Shown here piece by piece: positions 45,210 to 55,130 of a stretch of 64,000 bases of DNA; positions within the stretch are counted from its first letter, which is position 1, and each line of letters begins with the position of its first letter. A program made the position numbers and the translations under genes. The stretch covers positions 62,001-126,000 of the forward strand of contig NZ_QMEM01000002.1 in the NCBI RefSeq assembly GCF_003390915.1, written 5' to 3'. Origin of the DNA: Lewinella sp. IMCC34183. GTDB lineage: Bacteria > Bacteroidota > Bacteroidia > Chitinophagales > Saprospiraceae. Below the pieces are notes generated by a model. It was not told the DNA's origin. It was given only the letters and a program-made list of their open reading frames with translations, and searched no databases.

Positions 45210-45686
45210 TTACCGCCCGTAGTGGGCGAAAGCGCGGTTGGATTCGGCCATCTTGTGGGTCTCTTCCTTCCGCTTAACGGCCAGTCCTTCGTTGCGGCTG
45301 GCGGCGAGCAGCTCGGCGGCGAGTTTCTCGGCAAAGCCCTTGCCGCTGCGCTGGCGCGCGAAACGGATGAGCCACTTCATGCCGATCGACATCTTCCGCT
45401 TGCCGCGAATCTCGGTGGGGATCTGGAAGGTCGCACCGCCGATCCGACGGCTGCGTACCTCGACCTGGGGCATGGCGTTGTTCACGGCACGCTTCCAGAC
45501 TTCGTATTCGTCGATCTCTTCGTTGGCTACCCGCTCCTTGATGATGTCCATGGCACCGTAGAAGACCGCGAACGCGGTGCTCTTCTTGCCGGAGTACATC
45601 AGGTTGTTAACGAACTGGGTGACCAGCGTGTCGCCGAAGCGGGGGTCCGGAGTTACGATCCGGAGTTTTGGTTTTCTTTTACGCAT
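45210..45686 (-). CDS. rpsG: 30S ribosomal protein S7
   Basis: The 158-residue protein starts MRKRKPKLRIVTPDPRFGDT and has VEVRSRRIGGATFQIPTEIR near residue 78 and KRKEETHKMAESNRAFAHYG near the end. Both are S7 signatures; S7 organises the 3' major domain of 16S rRNA. It lies 72 bp after rpsL. In E. coli S7 represses the str operon; the site here is not identified. Confidence 0.98.
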   Translation of the reverse strand: MRKRKPKLRIVTPDPRFGDTLVTQFVNNLMYSGKKSTAFAVFYGAMDIIKERVANEEIDEYEVWKRAVNNAMPQVEVRSRRIGGATFQIPTEIRGKRKMSIGMKWLIRFARQRSGKGFAEKLAAELLAASRNEGLAVKRKEETHKMAESNRAFAHYGR

Positions 45687-45758
45687 AGTTGCTTTACTTC
45701 AGATGGCCGGAGCCGGCCGATGGGTGCCTATAAAGAGACAGCCCCTCTTACTGTTTGA

Positions 45759-46133
45759 TTACTTCTTGGGACGCTTGGCACCGTACTTCGAGCGGGCCTG
45801 CTTGCGGTTGGCAACGCCAGCCGTATCAAGGGCACCCCGTACGATGGTGTAACGAACACCCGGAAGGTCCTTTACACGACCACCGCGGATCAGCACGATG
45901 CTGTGCTCCTGCAGGTTGTGTCCCTCACCCGGGATGTAGGCGATCACCTCGATACCGTTGGTGAGACGCACCTTAGCCACCTTCCGCAGGGCGGAGTTAG
46001 GCTTCTTGGGGGTGGTAGTGTATACGCGGGTACAGACACCACGCTTTTGCGGACAGGCGTCAAGGGCACGCGACTTGCTCGATTCCTTGATCTGCTTGCG
46101 GCCCTTCCGCACTAATTGATTAATTGTAGGCAT
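45759..46133 (-). CDS. rpsL: 30S ribosomal protein S12
   Basis: The 124-residue protein starts [20 protein letters not shown] and has [20 protein letters not shown] near residue 39, with the wild-type Lys at the position linked to streptomycin resistance, and [20 protein letters not shown] near the end. It sits in the decoding centre. It is the first gene of the block, with a -7 box 65 bp upstream. Confidence 0.98.
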   Translation of the reverse strand: MPTINQLVRKGRKQIKESSKSRALDACPQKRGVCTRVYTTTPKKPNSALRKVAKVRLTNGIEVIAYIPGEGHNLQEHSIVLIRGGRVKDLPGVRYTIVRGALDTAGVANRKQARSKYGAKRPKK

Positions 46134-46197
46134 ACGTTTTCTTTGCTTTACGAACGCTTTTTAAATACCAGAGGCCTACCTCCTGAAAAAGCGAGCA

Positions 46198-46205
46198 CAA
46201 AGGTA
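46198..46205 (-). promoter_or_regulatory. -7 box TACCTTTG before rpsL
   Basis: TACCTTTG on the minus strand equals the box before rplP and matches TAnnTTTG exactly, 65 bp before rpsL. The expected -33 TTTG is not clear. The rest of the 300-bp spacer (46206-46433) is GC-rich, with no gene that I can support. Confidence 0.45.
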
Positions 46206-46433
46206 AGATTTTCTTTTCGGAAAACCTAGGAGATTTCGTACGGGAATACATTTTTCTGGCGGGGACGCGGGTGCGGCGTCTTTCGGCCACCGAAAATGCC
46301 GGACGGATTCACGATTTCAGGCCACGGAAACCCGCTTGCGCAGCCTGACGGGCAGGCATAGCACCCGCGCTTGCGCCGGATCGGCCTACTAGTTGTGGGT
46401 TGCTCACCCATCATTCCATCAACCCCTCAATCC

Positions 46434-47399
46434 CTAGAACGTATCTCCAAAGAGGCTGTCCACGAACGCCCGCTTGTTGAAGACCTGCAGGTGCTCGATG
46501 CCCTCCCCCACCCCGATGTAGCGGATGGGTACCTGGAACTGGTCGGTGATACCGATAGCTACCCCGCCCTTGGCGGTGCCGTCGAGCTTGGTCAGGGCCA
46601 GGGCGTTGACCTCGGTGGCTTCGGTGAAGGCCTTGGCCTGCTCGATGGCGTTCTGGCCGGTGGTGGCATCGAGGACGAGCATGACCTGGTGCGGGGCGCC
46701 GGGCATGGCCTTGGTGACGGAGCGCTTGATCTTGCTGAGCTCCTTCATCAGGTTGAACTTGGTATGCAGGCGGCCGGCGGTGTCGATGATGGCGACGTCG
46801 CAGTTGTTCTTCTTGGCGAACTGCACGGTTTCGTAGGCTACGGCCGCCGGATCGGTATTCATCCCCTTGCTGTAGAAGTCGCAGCCCACGCGCTCGGCCC
46901 AGATGCCGAGCTGGTCCACGGCCGCGGCACGGAAGGTATCGGCGGCGCCCAGGACCACCTTCAGTCCCTGCTGCTTGTACTGGTGGGCCAGTTTACCGAT
47001 GGTGGTGGTCTTGCCTACCCCGTTGACGCCAACGATCAGGATGATGGCCGGCCGCTCGGTGGTCGGCAGTTCGTAGGAATCGTAGTCCTCGGCGTGCTGT
47101 TCGCCGAGCAGGCGGACGATCTCGTCACGCAGGATCTCGTTGAGCTCGCTGGTATTCAGGTAGCGGTCCTCGGCTACGCGCGCCTCGATGCGGTTGATGA
47201 TCTTGATGGTAGTATCGAGCCCCACGTCGCTGGAAATCAGGACACTCTCCAGCTCGTCGAGTACTTCTTCGTCCACCTGATCCTTGCCGGCAACGGCCCG
47301 GCCGATCTTGCTGAAGAAGCCCTGCTTGGTCTTCTCCAGGCCCTTGTCCAGGTCCTCCTTCTTTTCGGGGGTAAAAAACTTCTTGAAGAAACTACTCAT
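46434..47399 (-). CDS. ftsY: signal recognition particle receptor FtsY
   Basis: From ATG 47399 the 321-residue protein starts MSSFFKKFFTPEKKEDLDKG, a short membrane-binding helix, without the long acidic A domain of E. coli. The NG domain follows: GVNGVGKTTTIGKL (G1), DTFRAAAVDQL (G2), DTAGRLHTK (G3), TKLDGTAKGG (G4) and the closing GVGEGIEHLQVF. It docks SRP-ribosome complexes at SecYEG. An earlier start at 47699 would overlap the HAD-like gene and adds no domain. Confidence 0.96.
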   Translation of the reverse strand: MSSFFKKFFTPEKKEDLDKGLEKTKQGFFSKIGRAVAGKDQVDEEVLDELESVLISSDVGLDTTIKIINRIEARVAEDRYLNTSELNEILRDEIVRLLGEQHAEDYDSYELPTTERPAIILIVGVNGVGKTTTIGKLAHQYKQQGLKVVLGAADTFRAAAVDQLGIWAERVGCDFYSKGMNTDPAAVAYETVQFAKKNNCDVAIIDTAGRLHTKFNLMKELSKIKRSVTKAMPGAPHQVMLVLDATTGQNAIEQAKAFTEATEVNALALTKLDGTAKGGVAIGITDQFQVPIRYIGVGEGIEHLQVFNKRAFVDSLFGDTF

Positions 47400-47431
47400 G
47401 CGTCGGCGGTTTGCAGCCGCAAAGGTAACGC

Positions 47432-48025
47432 TTAACCCCGGCTTAGGGGTCGGGGCAACCGCAGCCGCGGCGGGCGCGCCAACGGTTGGCCGGACGTAGC
47501 ATCTCCGGTCTCCCCCACCCCGGGCAGGTGCTCGAGCAGAAAATTGGGCAACTGCAGGAGGGTATCGAGCATGGCATGGTGGGGCGCTACGGCCAGTTCG
47601 TGGTAGGCACAGCGGCCGTTGCAGATGGCCAGGTTGAAGTGGACGCGTGCGGCGCAGGCGTGGCGCAGCAGCTCGGGCGTATCGACGGCGGCGAAGCACA
47701 GGCCCGGCGTAGACAGGCCGGCGTTCTCCTGCGCCAGCCGCACGGGATTATCCTTACGGTGCTGGTGAGTGATGATCTCCTGTACGGTACCGTCCTCATC
47801 TACGCTCCACCCCAGTCGTTCGAGCAGGAGGAGGGTGCGGCTGCGGTTGTAGTCACTCAAGAGGCAGATCCGTACCCCGCGGCGGCGCAGCCAACTGAAG
47901 GTAGCTTCCACACCGGGCATTTTTTCCAGCGCGGCCGTGGACAGGTAGTTCTGCATGCCTTTCTGCACGCTGACGCACAGATCGTTCAGATGAAAAACGG
48001 CAAGTTGCAGGTGGCGGTCGTTCAT
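47432..48025 (-). CDS. HAD-like protein lacking the catalytic aspartates
   Basis: The 197-residue protein from ATG 48025 has the HAD order: a beta strand (LQLAVFHLNDLCVSV), a small cap, then PGVEATFSWLRRRGVRICLLSDYNRS near residue 45 (split over motif II Ser), and a later KDNPVRLA with the motif III Lys. But motif I, normally DxDGT, reads HLNDL, so both catalytic Asp residues are absent, and motif IV is not clear. It is probably not a phosphatase by the usual mechanism. It may bind a ligand or be decaying. It lies 32 bp upstream of ftsY on the same strand. Confidence 0.65.
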   Translation of the reverse strand: MNDRHLQLAVFHLNDLCVSVQKGMQNYLSTAALEKMPGVEATFSWLRRRGVRICLLSDYNRSRTLLLLERLGWSVDEDGTVQEIITHQHRKDNPVRLAQENAGLSTPGLCFAAVDTPELLRHACAARVHFNLAICNGRCAYHELAVAPHHAMLDTLLQLPNFLLEHLPGVGETGDATSGQPLARPPRLRLPRPLSRG

Positions 48026-48224
48026 ACGCCGGGGCAGATAGGTCACGAGTAAACTGTTAATAGCGACTAATGCAATGGATAGCAGGTAATTACAACCGTT
48101 AAATTAGGCTACTAGGTGCAACGGCGCGCCAGAAAACCGATCATTTAATGATAGCTTAATACTGAGGTAAGCTAGCAGGCCAATACCTTACAAACCCTTA
48201 ACTCGAGTCACACGTTAATCACCC

Positions 48225-49067
48225 ATGGAGCAAAACGTCCGCGCGGCAGGTATCCTGCACCACACGATCTACCGGCAGGAAGGGCCCGCGGAGTGGATGG
48301 TATTTATCCACGGGGCCGGGGGCAGCTCCATTACCTGGAAGCACCAGGTCAAGGCTTTCCGCCCCTTCTTCAACCTGTTGCTGATCGACATGCGCGATCA
48401 CGGGTACAGCAAGGACCTCGAGCCCGAATACAGTAGCTACGACTTTGACATCGTGACCGACGACGTGCTCCGCACCATCGACCACGTGGGGGTGACGCGG
48501 GCTCACTTTCTTTCGCTGTCCCTCGGCAGTATCGTGCTGCAGCGCCTTTACGACCGGCGGCCAGAGCTCATCGAATCGATGATCATGGCCGGCGGGGTAT
48601 TCAAGGCCGACTGGAAGATCCGGCTGTTCGCCCACAGCGGAAAATTCCTGAGCTACTTCGTGCCCTTCCGCTGGATCTACGACACCTTTATCCTTATCGT
48701 ACTGCCGCGCGATAATCACGCCCCCAGTCGCCGGCTCTACCGCCTGCAATCCAAGAAACTGACCCCCACGGAATTCCTGAAGTGGCTGGGGCTGTACCGG
48801 GACTTCTTCTCGATCGTCAAGCGGTTCTACCGCCGCAAGCTGCGCACCTCCAGCCTCATCGTGATGGGTGGGCAGGACCACGTCTTTCTCGAGGCCGCTC
48901 AGCGGTTCGCTACCAAACAGGCCCACCATGCCCAACTGGTGGTACTGGAGGGCTGCGGTCACCTATGCAATCTGGAGGAGGTACAACGCTTCAACGAGGC
49001 CGTGCTGTCCTTTCTTGGCAAGCCGGTAGATAGCACGCGGCCGCGGGGCAGCGCCGTAGGGGGTTAA
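48225..49067 (+). CDS. alpha/beta hydrolase
   Basis: The 280-residue protein has the oxyanion motif FIHGAGGSS near residue 27, a nucleophile elbow-like SLSLGSIVLQ near 101 (SxSxGS), VMGGQDHVFLEA near 217 (Asp) and EGCGHLCNLEE near 244 (His). The elbow Ser is followed by Leu-Gly as in esterases. It should hydrolyse an ester, amide or C-C bond; the substrate is unknown. It is a single gene, converging with atpC 44 bp away. Confidence 0.85.
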   Translation: MEQNVRAAGILHHTIYRQEGPAEWMVFIHGAGGSSITWKHQVKAFRPFFNLLLIDMRDHGYSKDLEPEYSSYDFDIVTDDVLRTIDHVGVTRAHFLSLSLGSIVLQRLYDRRPELIESMIMAGGVFKADWKIRLFAHSGKFLSYFVPFRWIYDTFILIVLPRDNHAPSRRLYRLQSKKLTPTEFLKWLGLYRDFFSIVKRFYRRKLRTSSLIVMGGQDHVFLEAAQRFATKQAHHAQLVVLEGCGHLCNLEEVQRFNEAVLSFLGKPVDSTRPRGSAVGG

Positions 49068-49085
49068 GCGATAGTATAGATAGGG

Positions 49086-49102
49086 GCCGGAAACGGTCCG
49101 GC
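49086..49102. terminator. possible hairpin between convergent genes
   Basis: GCCGGA (49086-49091) and TCCGGC (49097-49102) form a 6-bp GC-rich stem with a 5-nt loop, between the stops of the alpha/beta hydrolase and atpC. No T-run is seen on either side, so a terminator role is tentative. Confidence 0.3.
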
Positions 49103-49111
49103 GAGACGGTG

Positions 49112-49423
49112 CTAGCGCATGTTGCGCGCACCCTGCACGAGCAGGTTCACTTCGTTATTAAGCACCTCCACGAAACCGCGGTCGATACTGAACGTAAGGT
49201 GACGGTTTGGCGTGGAGTCCTTGGACATGCCACTCTTGTCTTCGTCGTAGTAGTTGTATTCACCGCTGCCGGTGACCATCGTGACCCGACCGGCCGTGAG
49301 GCTAGAGACGAGCGGCGCGTGGTTGTCGAGCAGCTGGAAGCTTCCGTCGGCACCGGGCAGGCCCACCTTGGAGACGTTGCCGGTAAAGATGGTGCGGTCG
49401 GGAGTCAGGACGGAGATCTTCAT
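49112..49423 (-). CDS. atpC: ATP synthase F1 subunit epsilon (short form)
   Basis: From ATG 49423 the 103-residue protein starts MKISVLTPDRTIFTGNVSKV and has the LPGADGSFQLLDNHAPLVSS segment of the N-terminal beta sandwich. The C-terminal helical hairpin that inhibits E. coli F1 is missing, so it may lack that ATP-dependent control. It lies 61 bp after atpD. The remaining F1Fo genes are not in this window. Confidence 0.94.
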   Translation of the reverse strand: MKISVLTPDRTIFTGNVSKVGLPGADGSFQLLDNHAPLVSSLTAGRVTMVTGSGEYNYYDEDKSGMSKDSTPNRHLTFSIDRGFVEVLNNEVNLLVQGARNMR

Positions 49424-49484
49424 GGTACCGGGGGTTTGTCGCCGGGGGGCTACCACTGATCGGCTTCCCCCCGGCTAACGTGAT

Positions 49485-51029
<1,545 letters not shown>

Positions 51030-51043
51030 TTACAATTGAGGCG

Positions 51044-51051
51044 CAAAAGTA
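51044..51051 (-). promoter_or_regulatory. -7 box TACTTTTG before atpD
   Basis: TACTTTTG on the minus strand fits TAnnTTTG exactly, 45 bp before atpD. A -33 box with correct spacing is not evident. Confidence 0.4.
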
Positions 51052-51215
51052 AGCAATGAAATTCAAACTCACCAGCGCAGCGGGAAAATGGGGACCGACC
51101 GCGGCGGATGTTCCGCGCTATCGGGCAGAAAATACGACATATAAGTAATCTTTGGTACATTTAGTCGCCGCAACCGGTGCTCCGTGGCTCGCATGCAAAT
51201 CTCCTACCGCCCACT

Positions 51216-51785
51216 ATGAATCCCCACCACAGGACCATCCTTTACCGCGCCGGCCGGTACGTCACCCAGCTATTAATTCACCAGTTGCCCAAGGACCGGG
51301 TTTTCCACAACCTTCATCACACCATCAACGTGATGCAGGGTGCCCTCAAGATCGGAAAGGAGGAGGGTCTGAGCGAGGAAGACCTAGAGATCGTGATGCT
51401 GGCGGCTTGGTTTCACGATACCGGGCACATCCGTACCTACACCGGCCACGAGCAGGTAAGCATGGAGATCGCCCGTGACTGGCTGGAGGAGGAGGGGTAC
51501 CCACCGGACCGTATCCAGCGGGTCCTCCGTTGTATCGAGGTTACTACTATGCCCCAGCGGCCGGAAGCGACGATCGAGAACGTGATGTGCGACGCCGACC
51601 TCTACCACCTCTCGTTCAATACCTACGACCACTACCAGGAAATGCTGCGGGAAGAATGGCGGCGCGAACTGGGTATCGAGGTCAACGACGACGACTGGAA
51701 CAAGCAGAACGCGGCCTTCCTCAGCAGCCACGAATACTTCACCGAATACGGGAAGGCGGTACTGGAGTGCCGCAAGAGTATCTGA
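51216..51785 (+). CDS. HD domain phosphohydrolase
   Basis: From ATG 51216 the 189-residue protein has HNLHHTINVM near residue 31, the HD pair in AAWFHDTGHI (H67-D68), and a distal Asp in VMCDADLYHL near 126, so the H...HD...D metal site is complete. The family hydrolyses phosphomonoesters or cyclic nucleotides on two metals. The layout is like bacterial YfbR/PDE-related small HD proteins, but the substrate is unknown. An earlier start at 51177 adds 13 residues without match. It precedes the P-type ATPase by 57 bp on the same strand. Confidence 0.85.
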   Translation: MNPHHRTILYRAGRYVTQLLIHQLPKDRVFHNLHHTINVMQGALKIGKEEGLSEEDLEIVMLAAWFHDTGHIRTYTGHEQVSMEIARDWLEEEGYPPDRIQRVLRCIEVTTMPQRPEATIENVMCDADLYHLSFNTYDHYQEMLREEWRRELGIEVNDDDWNKQNAAFLSSHEYFTEYGKAVLECRKSI

Positions 51786-51842
51786 CCGCAAGCGATCATC
51801 CCGACACCTGCCCCGTTATACGTCGGACCGCTTACCTACTTT

Positions 51843-53846
51843 ATGGCTACTACTCCCCCACCCCCCGCCACTGCAGCTCCCGACGAAGCAACCGGTCACG
51901 GTCATGATCACAGCCACGGCATTTTAGGGGAACGCACCGAACTGTACTTCGCCATAGCCAGTGGAGTCTTCTGGACGGTGGGTATGCTCCTTAGCTGGCT
52001 GACCGACCTTCCCGAACCGATCGGCATAGGCTTGTTCGTGGCGGCCATTCTCTTTGGTGGCTACTACGCGACCCTGGAGGCTTACGAGGGGGTTACGTCG
52101 GGACGCTTCGAAATCGATTTTCTCATGATCGTGGCCGCGGCGGGCGCGGCGGCCCTCGGCAAGTGGGGGGAAGCCGCACTGCTGCTGTTCCTCTTTAGCC
52201 TGGGCCATGCCCTGGAGCACTACGCCATGGCGCGGGCGCGGAAGTCTATCTCCGCGCTGGCGGAGCTCGCTCCCGCTACGGCACTGTTGCGCGACACCTC
52301 CGGCGGCACGCGGGAGGTGGACGTCGAGGAACTGGTGGTTGGCGATACCGTCGTGGTCAAGCCTAATTCGAAAATTCCCGCGGACGGAGTCGTCATCAGC
52401 GGAAGCAGCGCCGTGGACCAATCGGCCATTACCGGGGAGAGCGTGCCGGTAGAAAAGCTGGCCGTACCGGATGTCTCCCAGAAATACGACCTGGCGTCCC
52501 TGGCCGCCGAGCACCGCACCTTCGCCGGGACGGTCAACGGCAGCTCCGTGCTGGAGGTCCGCGTCCTCAAACCCGCAAAGGACAGCACCCTGGCGCGCCT
52601 GGTCACCCTGGTGCAGGAGGCCGAGGGACAAAAGTCGCCCACCCAGCAGCTGACGAACAAGTTTGAGCGCTACTACGTGCCGGCCGTACTCATCCTCGTG
52701 GGAATACTGCTGCTGGCCTTCCTGGTACTGGACGAGACCTTCGGACAAAGTTTCTACCGGGCCATGGCGGTACTGGTGGCCGCATCGCCCTGCGCCCTGG
52801 CCATCTCCACCCCGAGTGCCGTCCTCGCCGGGGTCGCCCGGGCGGCCCAGAAGGGCGTGCTCGTCAAGGGCGGCCGCCCCCTCGAAGACCTCGGAGGGCT
52901 CAGCGCCATCGCGTTCGACAAAACCGGTACCCTCACCGAGGGCAAGCCCCGCCTGACCACCGTGCTGCCGGCCGAAGGCGTTTCCCGGCGCGAGCTGCTC
53001 GCCACCGCCGTGGCCGTGGAGGAGCTCAGCGACCACCCACTGGCCACGGCTATTGTCGAAGGGGGAATGAAAGAGCTCGACACCATAGAGAGGAAAGCGA
53101 CCGGCTTGGAAGCCCTCACGGCCCGGGGCATCCGGGCGGAGTACAACGGCCAAACCGTCCATATCGGCAACCGGCGCCTGCTGCGCGAGGTGACCGGCCA
53201 GGACGTGCCCGAAGCTATTAACAGCCAAATGACCGAACTGGAAACCACCGGTCATACCGCCATGATCGTCTACGCCGGCGACCACTACCTGGGCGTGATT
53301 TCAGTGATGGACGTGGCCCGCGATACCGCCAAACCAACCCTGTCGGCCCTGCGTGAACTGGGCATCAAACGCATGATCATGCTCACCGGCGACAACCAGC
53401 GAGTAGCGGATGCCGTAGCCCAGGATATTGGCATCACCGACCCCCTAGGCAGCCTTCTGCCCGAGGACAAGGTCGCCGCCATAAAGCGCCTCAAGCAGGA
53501 GGAGGGCCGCGTGGCGATGATCGGCGACGGCGTCAACGATGCGCCCGCCATGGCCAGCAGTACGGTGGGCGTGGCCATGGGGGCCGCCGGCTCCGACGTA
53601 GCCCTGGAAACGGCCGACGTGGCCCTCATGGCCGACCGCCTCGACAACCTGCCTTTCGCTATCGGCCTTAGTCGCGCCGCCCGCCGCATCATCCGCCAGA
53701 ACCTGTGGATCAGCCTGGGGGTAGTGGCTATCCTGGTTCCCCTTACGCTACTCGGTATTGCTAACCTGGGGCCGGCGGTGATCGCCCATGAGGGATCTAC
53801 TATGGTGGTGGTGCTGAATGCGCTGCGGTTGCTGGCGTATAAGTAG
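51843..53846 (+). CDS. P1B-4-type metal-exporting ATPase (SPC motif)
   Basis: The 667-residue protein has a His-rich N-terminus (TGHGHDHSHG), an actuator domain (ITGESVPVEK near 198), the membrane metal site ASPCALAIST near residue 313, the phosphorylation motif DKTGTLTEGKP near 359, the SDHPLA nucleotide motif near 397 and GDGVNDAPAM near 560. In the last membrane region HEGST is seen. SPC together with HEGST is the mark of the P1B-4 group, whose known members export Co, Fe(II) or related metals. There is no N-terminal CxxC metal-binding domain. It is followed by the ArsR-linked operon, which may share its control. Confidence 0.92.
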   Translation: MATTPPPPATAAPDEATGHGHDHSHGILGERTELYFAIASGVFWTVGMLLSWLTDLPEPIGIGLFVAAILFGGYYATLEAYEGVTSGRFEIDFLMIVAAAGAAALGKWGEAALLLFLFSLGHALEHYAMARARKSISALAELAPATALLRDTSGGTREVDVEELVVGDTVVVKPNSKIPADGVVISGSSAVDQSAITGESVPVEKLAVPDVSQKYDLASLAAEHRTFAGTVNGSSVLEVRVLKPAKDSTLARLVTLVQEAEGQKSPTQQLTNKFERYYVPAVLILVGILLLAFLVLDETFGQSFYRAMAVLVAASPCALAISTPSAVLAGVARAAQKGVLVKGGRPLEDLGGLSAIAFDKTGTLTEGKPRLTTVLPAEGVSRRELLATAVAVEELSDHPLATAIVEGGMKELDTIERKATGLEALTARGIRAEYNGQTVHIGNRRLLREVTGQDVPEAINSQMTELETTGHTAMIVYAGDHYLGVISVMDVARDTAKPTLSALRELGIKRMIMLTGDNQRVADAVAQDIGITDPLGSLLPEDKVAAIKRLKQEEGRVAMIGDGVNDAPAMASSTVGVAMGAAGSDVALETADVALMADRLDNLPFAIGLSRAARRIIRQNLWISLGVVAILVPLTLLGIANLGPAVIAHEGSTMVVVLNALRLLAYK

Positions 53847-53879
53847 GGTTGCTGGCCTGCGGCGCGGTCAAGGGTTTAC

Positions 53880-54125
53880 CACAAAGGACGCAGATGGGCG
53901 CAAAGTTTTCGCGGAGGTAGTGATGGTGCCTGGCCTGCGGCCTTTTCTTTTGTTTTACACAGATTCTCACAGATTGGATGCACAGATTCTCACAGATTTG
54001 CGGCGGTGCCGCATGGACAGGCCACCGGCCCGTCAAGAATCCGTGAAATCCCGAAGCACTGCGGGACAATCCGTGCTAATCTGTGTGCTAGCGAAGCGAT
54101 CCGTGGGACGCAGGCCATCTGTGTG
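53880..54125. repeat. dispersed ATCTGTG/ATCCGTG-type intergenic repeat
   Basis: Between the ATPase and the ArsR operator this stretch repeats ACAGATTCTCACAGATT-, AATCCGTG- and ATCTGTG-type words separated by small palindromes such as GCGAAGCG and GGCCACCGGCC. The same vocabulary recurs at 59270-59860. It has no credible gene. It may be a non-coding repeat family typical of this genome. Confidence 0.6.
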
Positions 54126-54166
54126 AAACCAGAGCCGCTAGCAAACAATTCACGCTAAGCAACCTT

Positions 54167-54190
54167 CAATATAGTAATATTGCTATATTG
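54167..54190 (+). promoter_or_regulatory. ArsR/SmtB operator
   Basis: CAATATAG (54167-54174), an 8-nt spacer and CTATATTG (54183-54190) form a perfect palindrome 33 bp before the DUF6428 ATG. AT-rich 12-2-12-like palindromes of this kind are typical binding sites of ArsR-family repressors, and the ArsR gene is in the operon below. Confidence 0.7.
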
Positions 54191-54223
54191 CGAATCATTA
54201 CCGACTCCTTTATCCCTCTACCC

Positions 54224-54700
54224 ATGAAATTATCTGACCTGAAATCCTTCCTCGGCCAACGGGAAAACTTTACCATCACCCTACCCGACGGCACCCTGGT
54301 CCCCAGCCACTTCCACGTCACCGAAGTGGGTGAGGTAACCAAAAACTTCATCGACTGCGGCGGCACCCGCCGAATGGAGCGCGTAGCCAGCCTGCAACTC
54401 TGGAGCGCCGGCGACTACGGCCACCGCCTGGCGCCCGGCAAGCTCATCGGCATCATTGAAACCGGTGAGCGGGAACTCGGGATGGGCAACCTGGAGATCG
54501 AAGTCGAGTACCAGGGAGCGTCCACCATTGAGAAGTTTGGCCTGGAAGTATCCGGCGACACACTACAGCTCACCACCAAGCTCACGGACTGCCTCGCCAA
54601 GGACAAGTGCGGCGTCCCCCCCGCCAAGAAGACCATCTCCCTCGGTACCTTTACCGCCAAAACCGCCAGCTCCTGCACCCCGGGAAGCGGCTGCTGCTAG
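54224..54700 (+). CDS. DUF6428 family protein
   Basis: From ATG 54224 the 158-residue protein reads MKLSDLKSFLGQRENFTITL with VPSHFHVTEVGEVTKNFIDC near residue 32 and LQLWSAGDYGHRLAPGKLIG near 62, which I recall as the DUF6428 family. It ends with a Cys-rich tail (CTPGSGCC) that could bind metal. DUF6428 genes often accompany ArsR regulators in Bacteroidota; a function is not established. The ArsR gene starts 3 bp after the stop, and the palindromic operator is 33 bp upstream. Confidence 0.78.
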   Translation: MKLSDLKSFLGQRENFTITLPDGTLVPSHFHVTEVGEVTKNFIDCGGTRRMERVASLQLWSAGDYGHRLAPGKLIGIIETGERELGMGNLEIEVEYQGASTIEKFGLEVSGDTLQLTTKLTDCLAKDKCGVPPAKKTISLGTFTAKTASSCTPGSGCC

Positions 54701-54703
54701 ACC

Positions 54704-55024
54704 ATGGGCGTCACCAAAACCGAGGCTTACACCGAGCGTCAACTCCGCCGGGCCAACCTCTGCAAGGCCCTCGGCCACCCGGCCCGCATCGCGATCCTCG
54801 AGCACCTGCTGGCGGCCGATTGTTGCATCTGCCAGGACCTGACAGGGGTTATCGACCTTTCTCAGCCCACCCTTTCCCGTCACCTGCTGGTATTGCGGGA
54901 GGCCGGACTCATCTGCGGAACGGTCAAGGGCAACAGCCGCAGCTACTGCATCGGCCGGGAGCGGTGGGAAATCGCCCGGAAAGAGATGAGCAGCTTCTTT
55001 GGTGAACTGTCGGCCTGCAAATAG
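54704..55024 (+). CDS. ArsR/SmtB family metalloregulator
   Basis: The 106-residue protein is a winged-helix repressor: LCKALGHPARIAILEHLLAA near residue 19 and LSQPTLSRHLLVLREAGLIC near 52 (recognition helix). Cysteines in DCCICQD near 39 occupy the alpha-3 metal/arsenite site position of ArsR. A C-terminal Cys (SACK) may complete a three-thiol site. It probably represses its own operon from 54167-54190 and is released by a soft metal. It is translationally close to the DUF6428 gene. Confidence 0.9.
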   Translation: MGVTKTEAYTERQLRRANLCKALGHPARIAILEHLLAADCCICQDLTGVIDLSQPTLSRHLLVLREAGLICGTVKGNSRSYCIGRERWEIARKEMSSFFGELSACK

Positions 55025-55130
55025 ACGCACAGGGGGGGCAACCTCCGCACCCCTCCGCGCCAGCCTCTACTTACCTCTCCGCAAAACGAAACACCCAATT
55101 AAATTGTATCCAATTCGTTAGCTTAGGACC

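Noticed and set aside
46226-46414. 62-codon frame in the spacer between rpsL and ftsY
   Set aside because: No homology cue, no promoter and Pro/Arg/Cys-rich composition; probably chance in a GC-rich spacer.
53880-54125. Open frames in the spacer between the P-type ATPase and the ArsR operon
   Set aside because: Both strands give short peptides made of the repeat words only, with no start context or domain.
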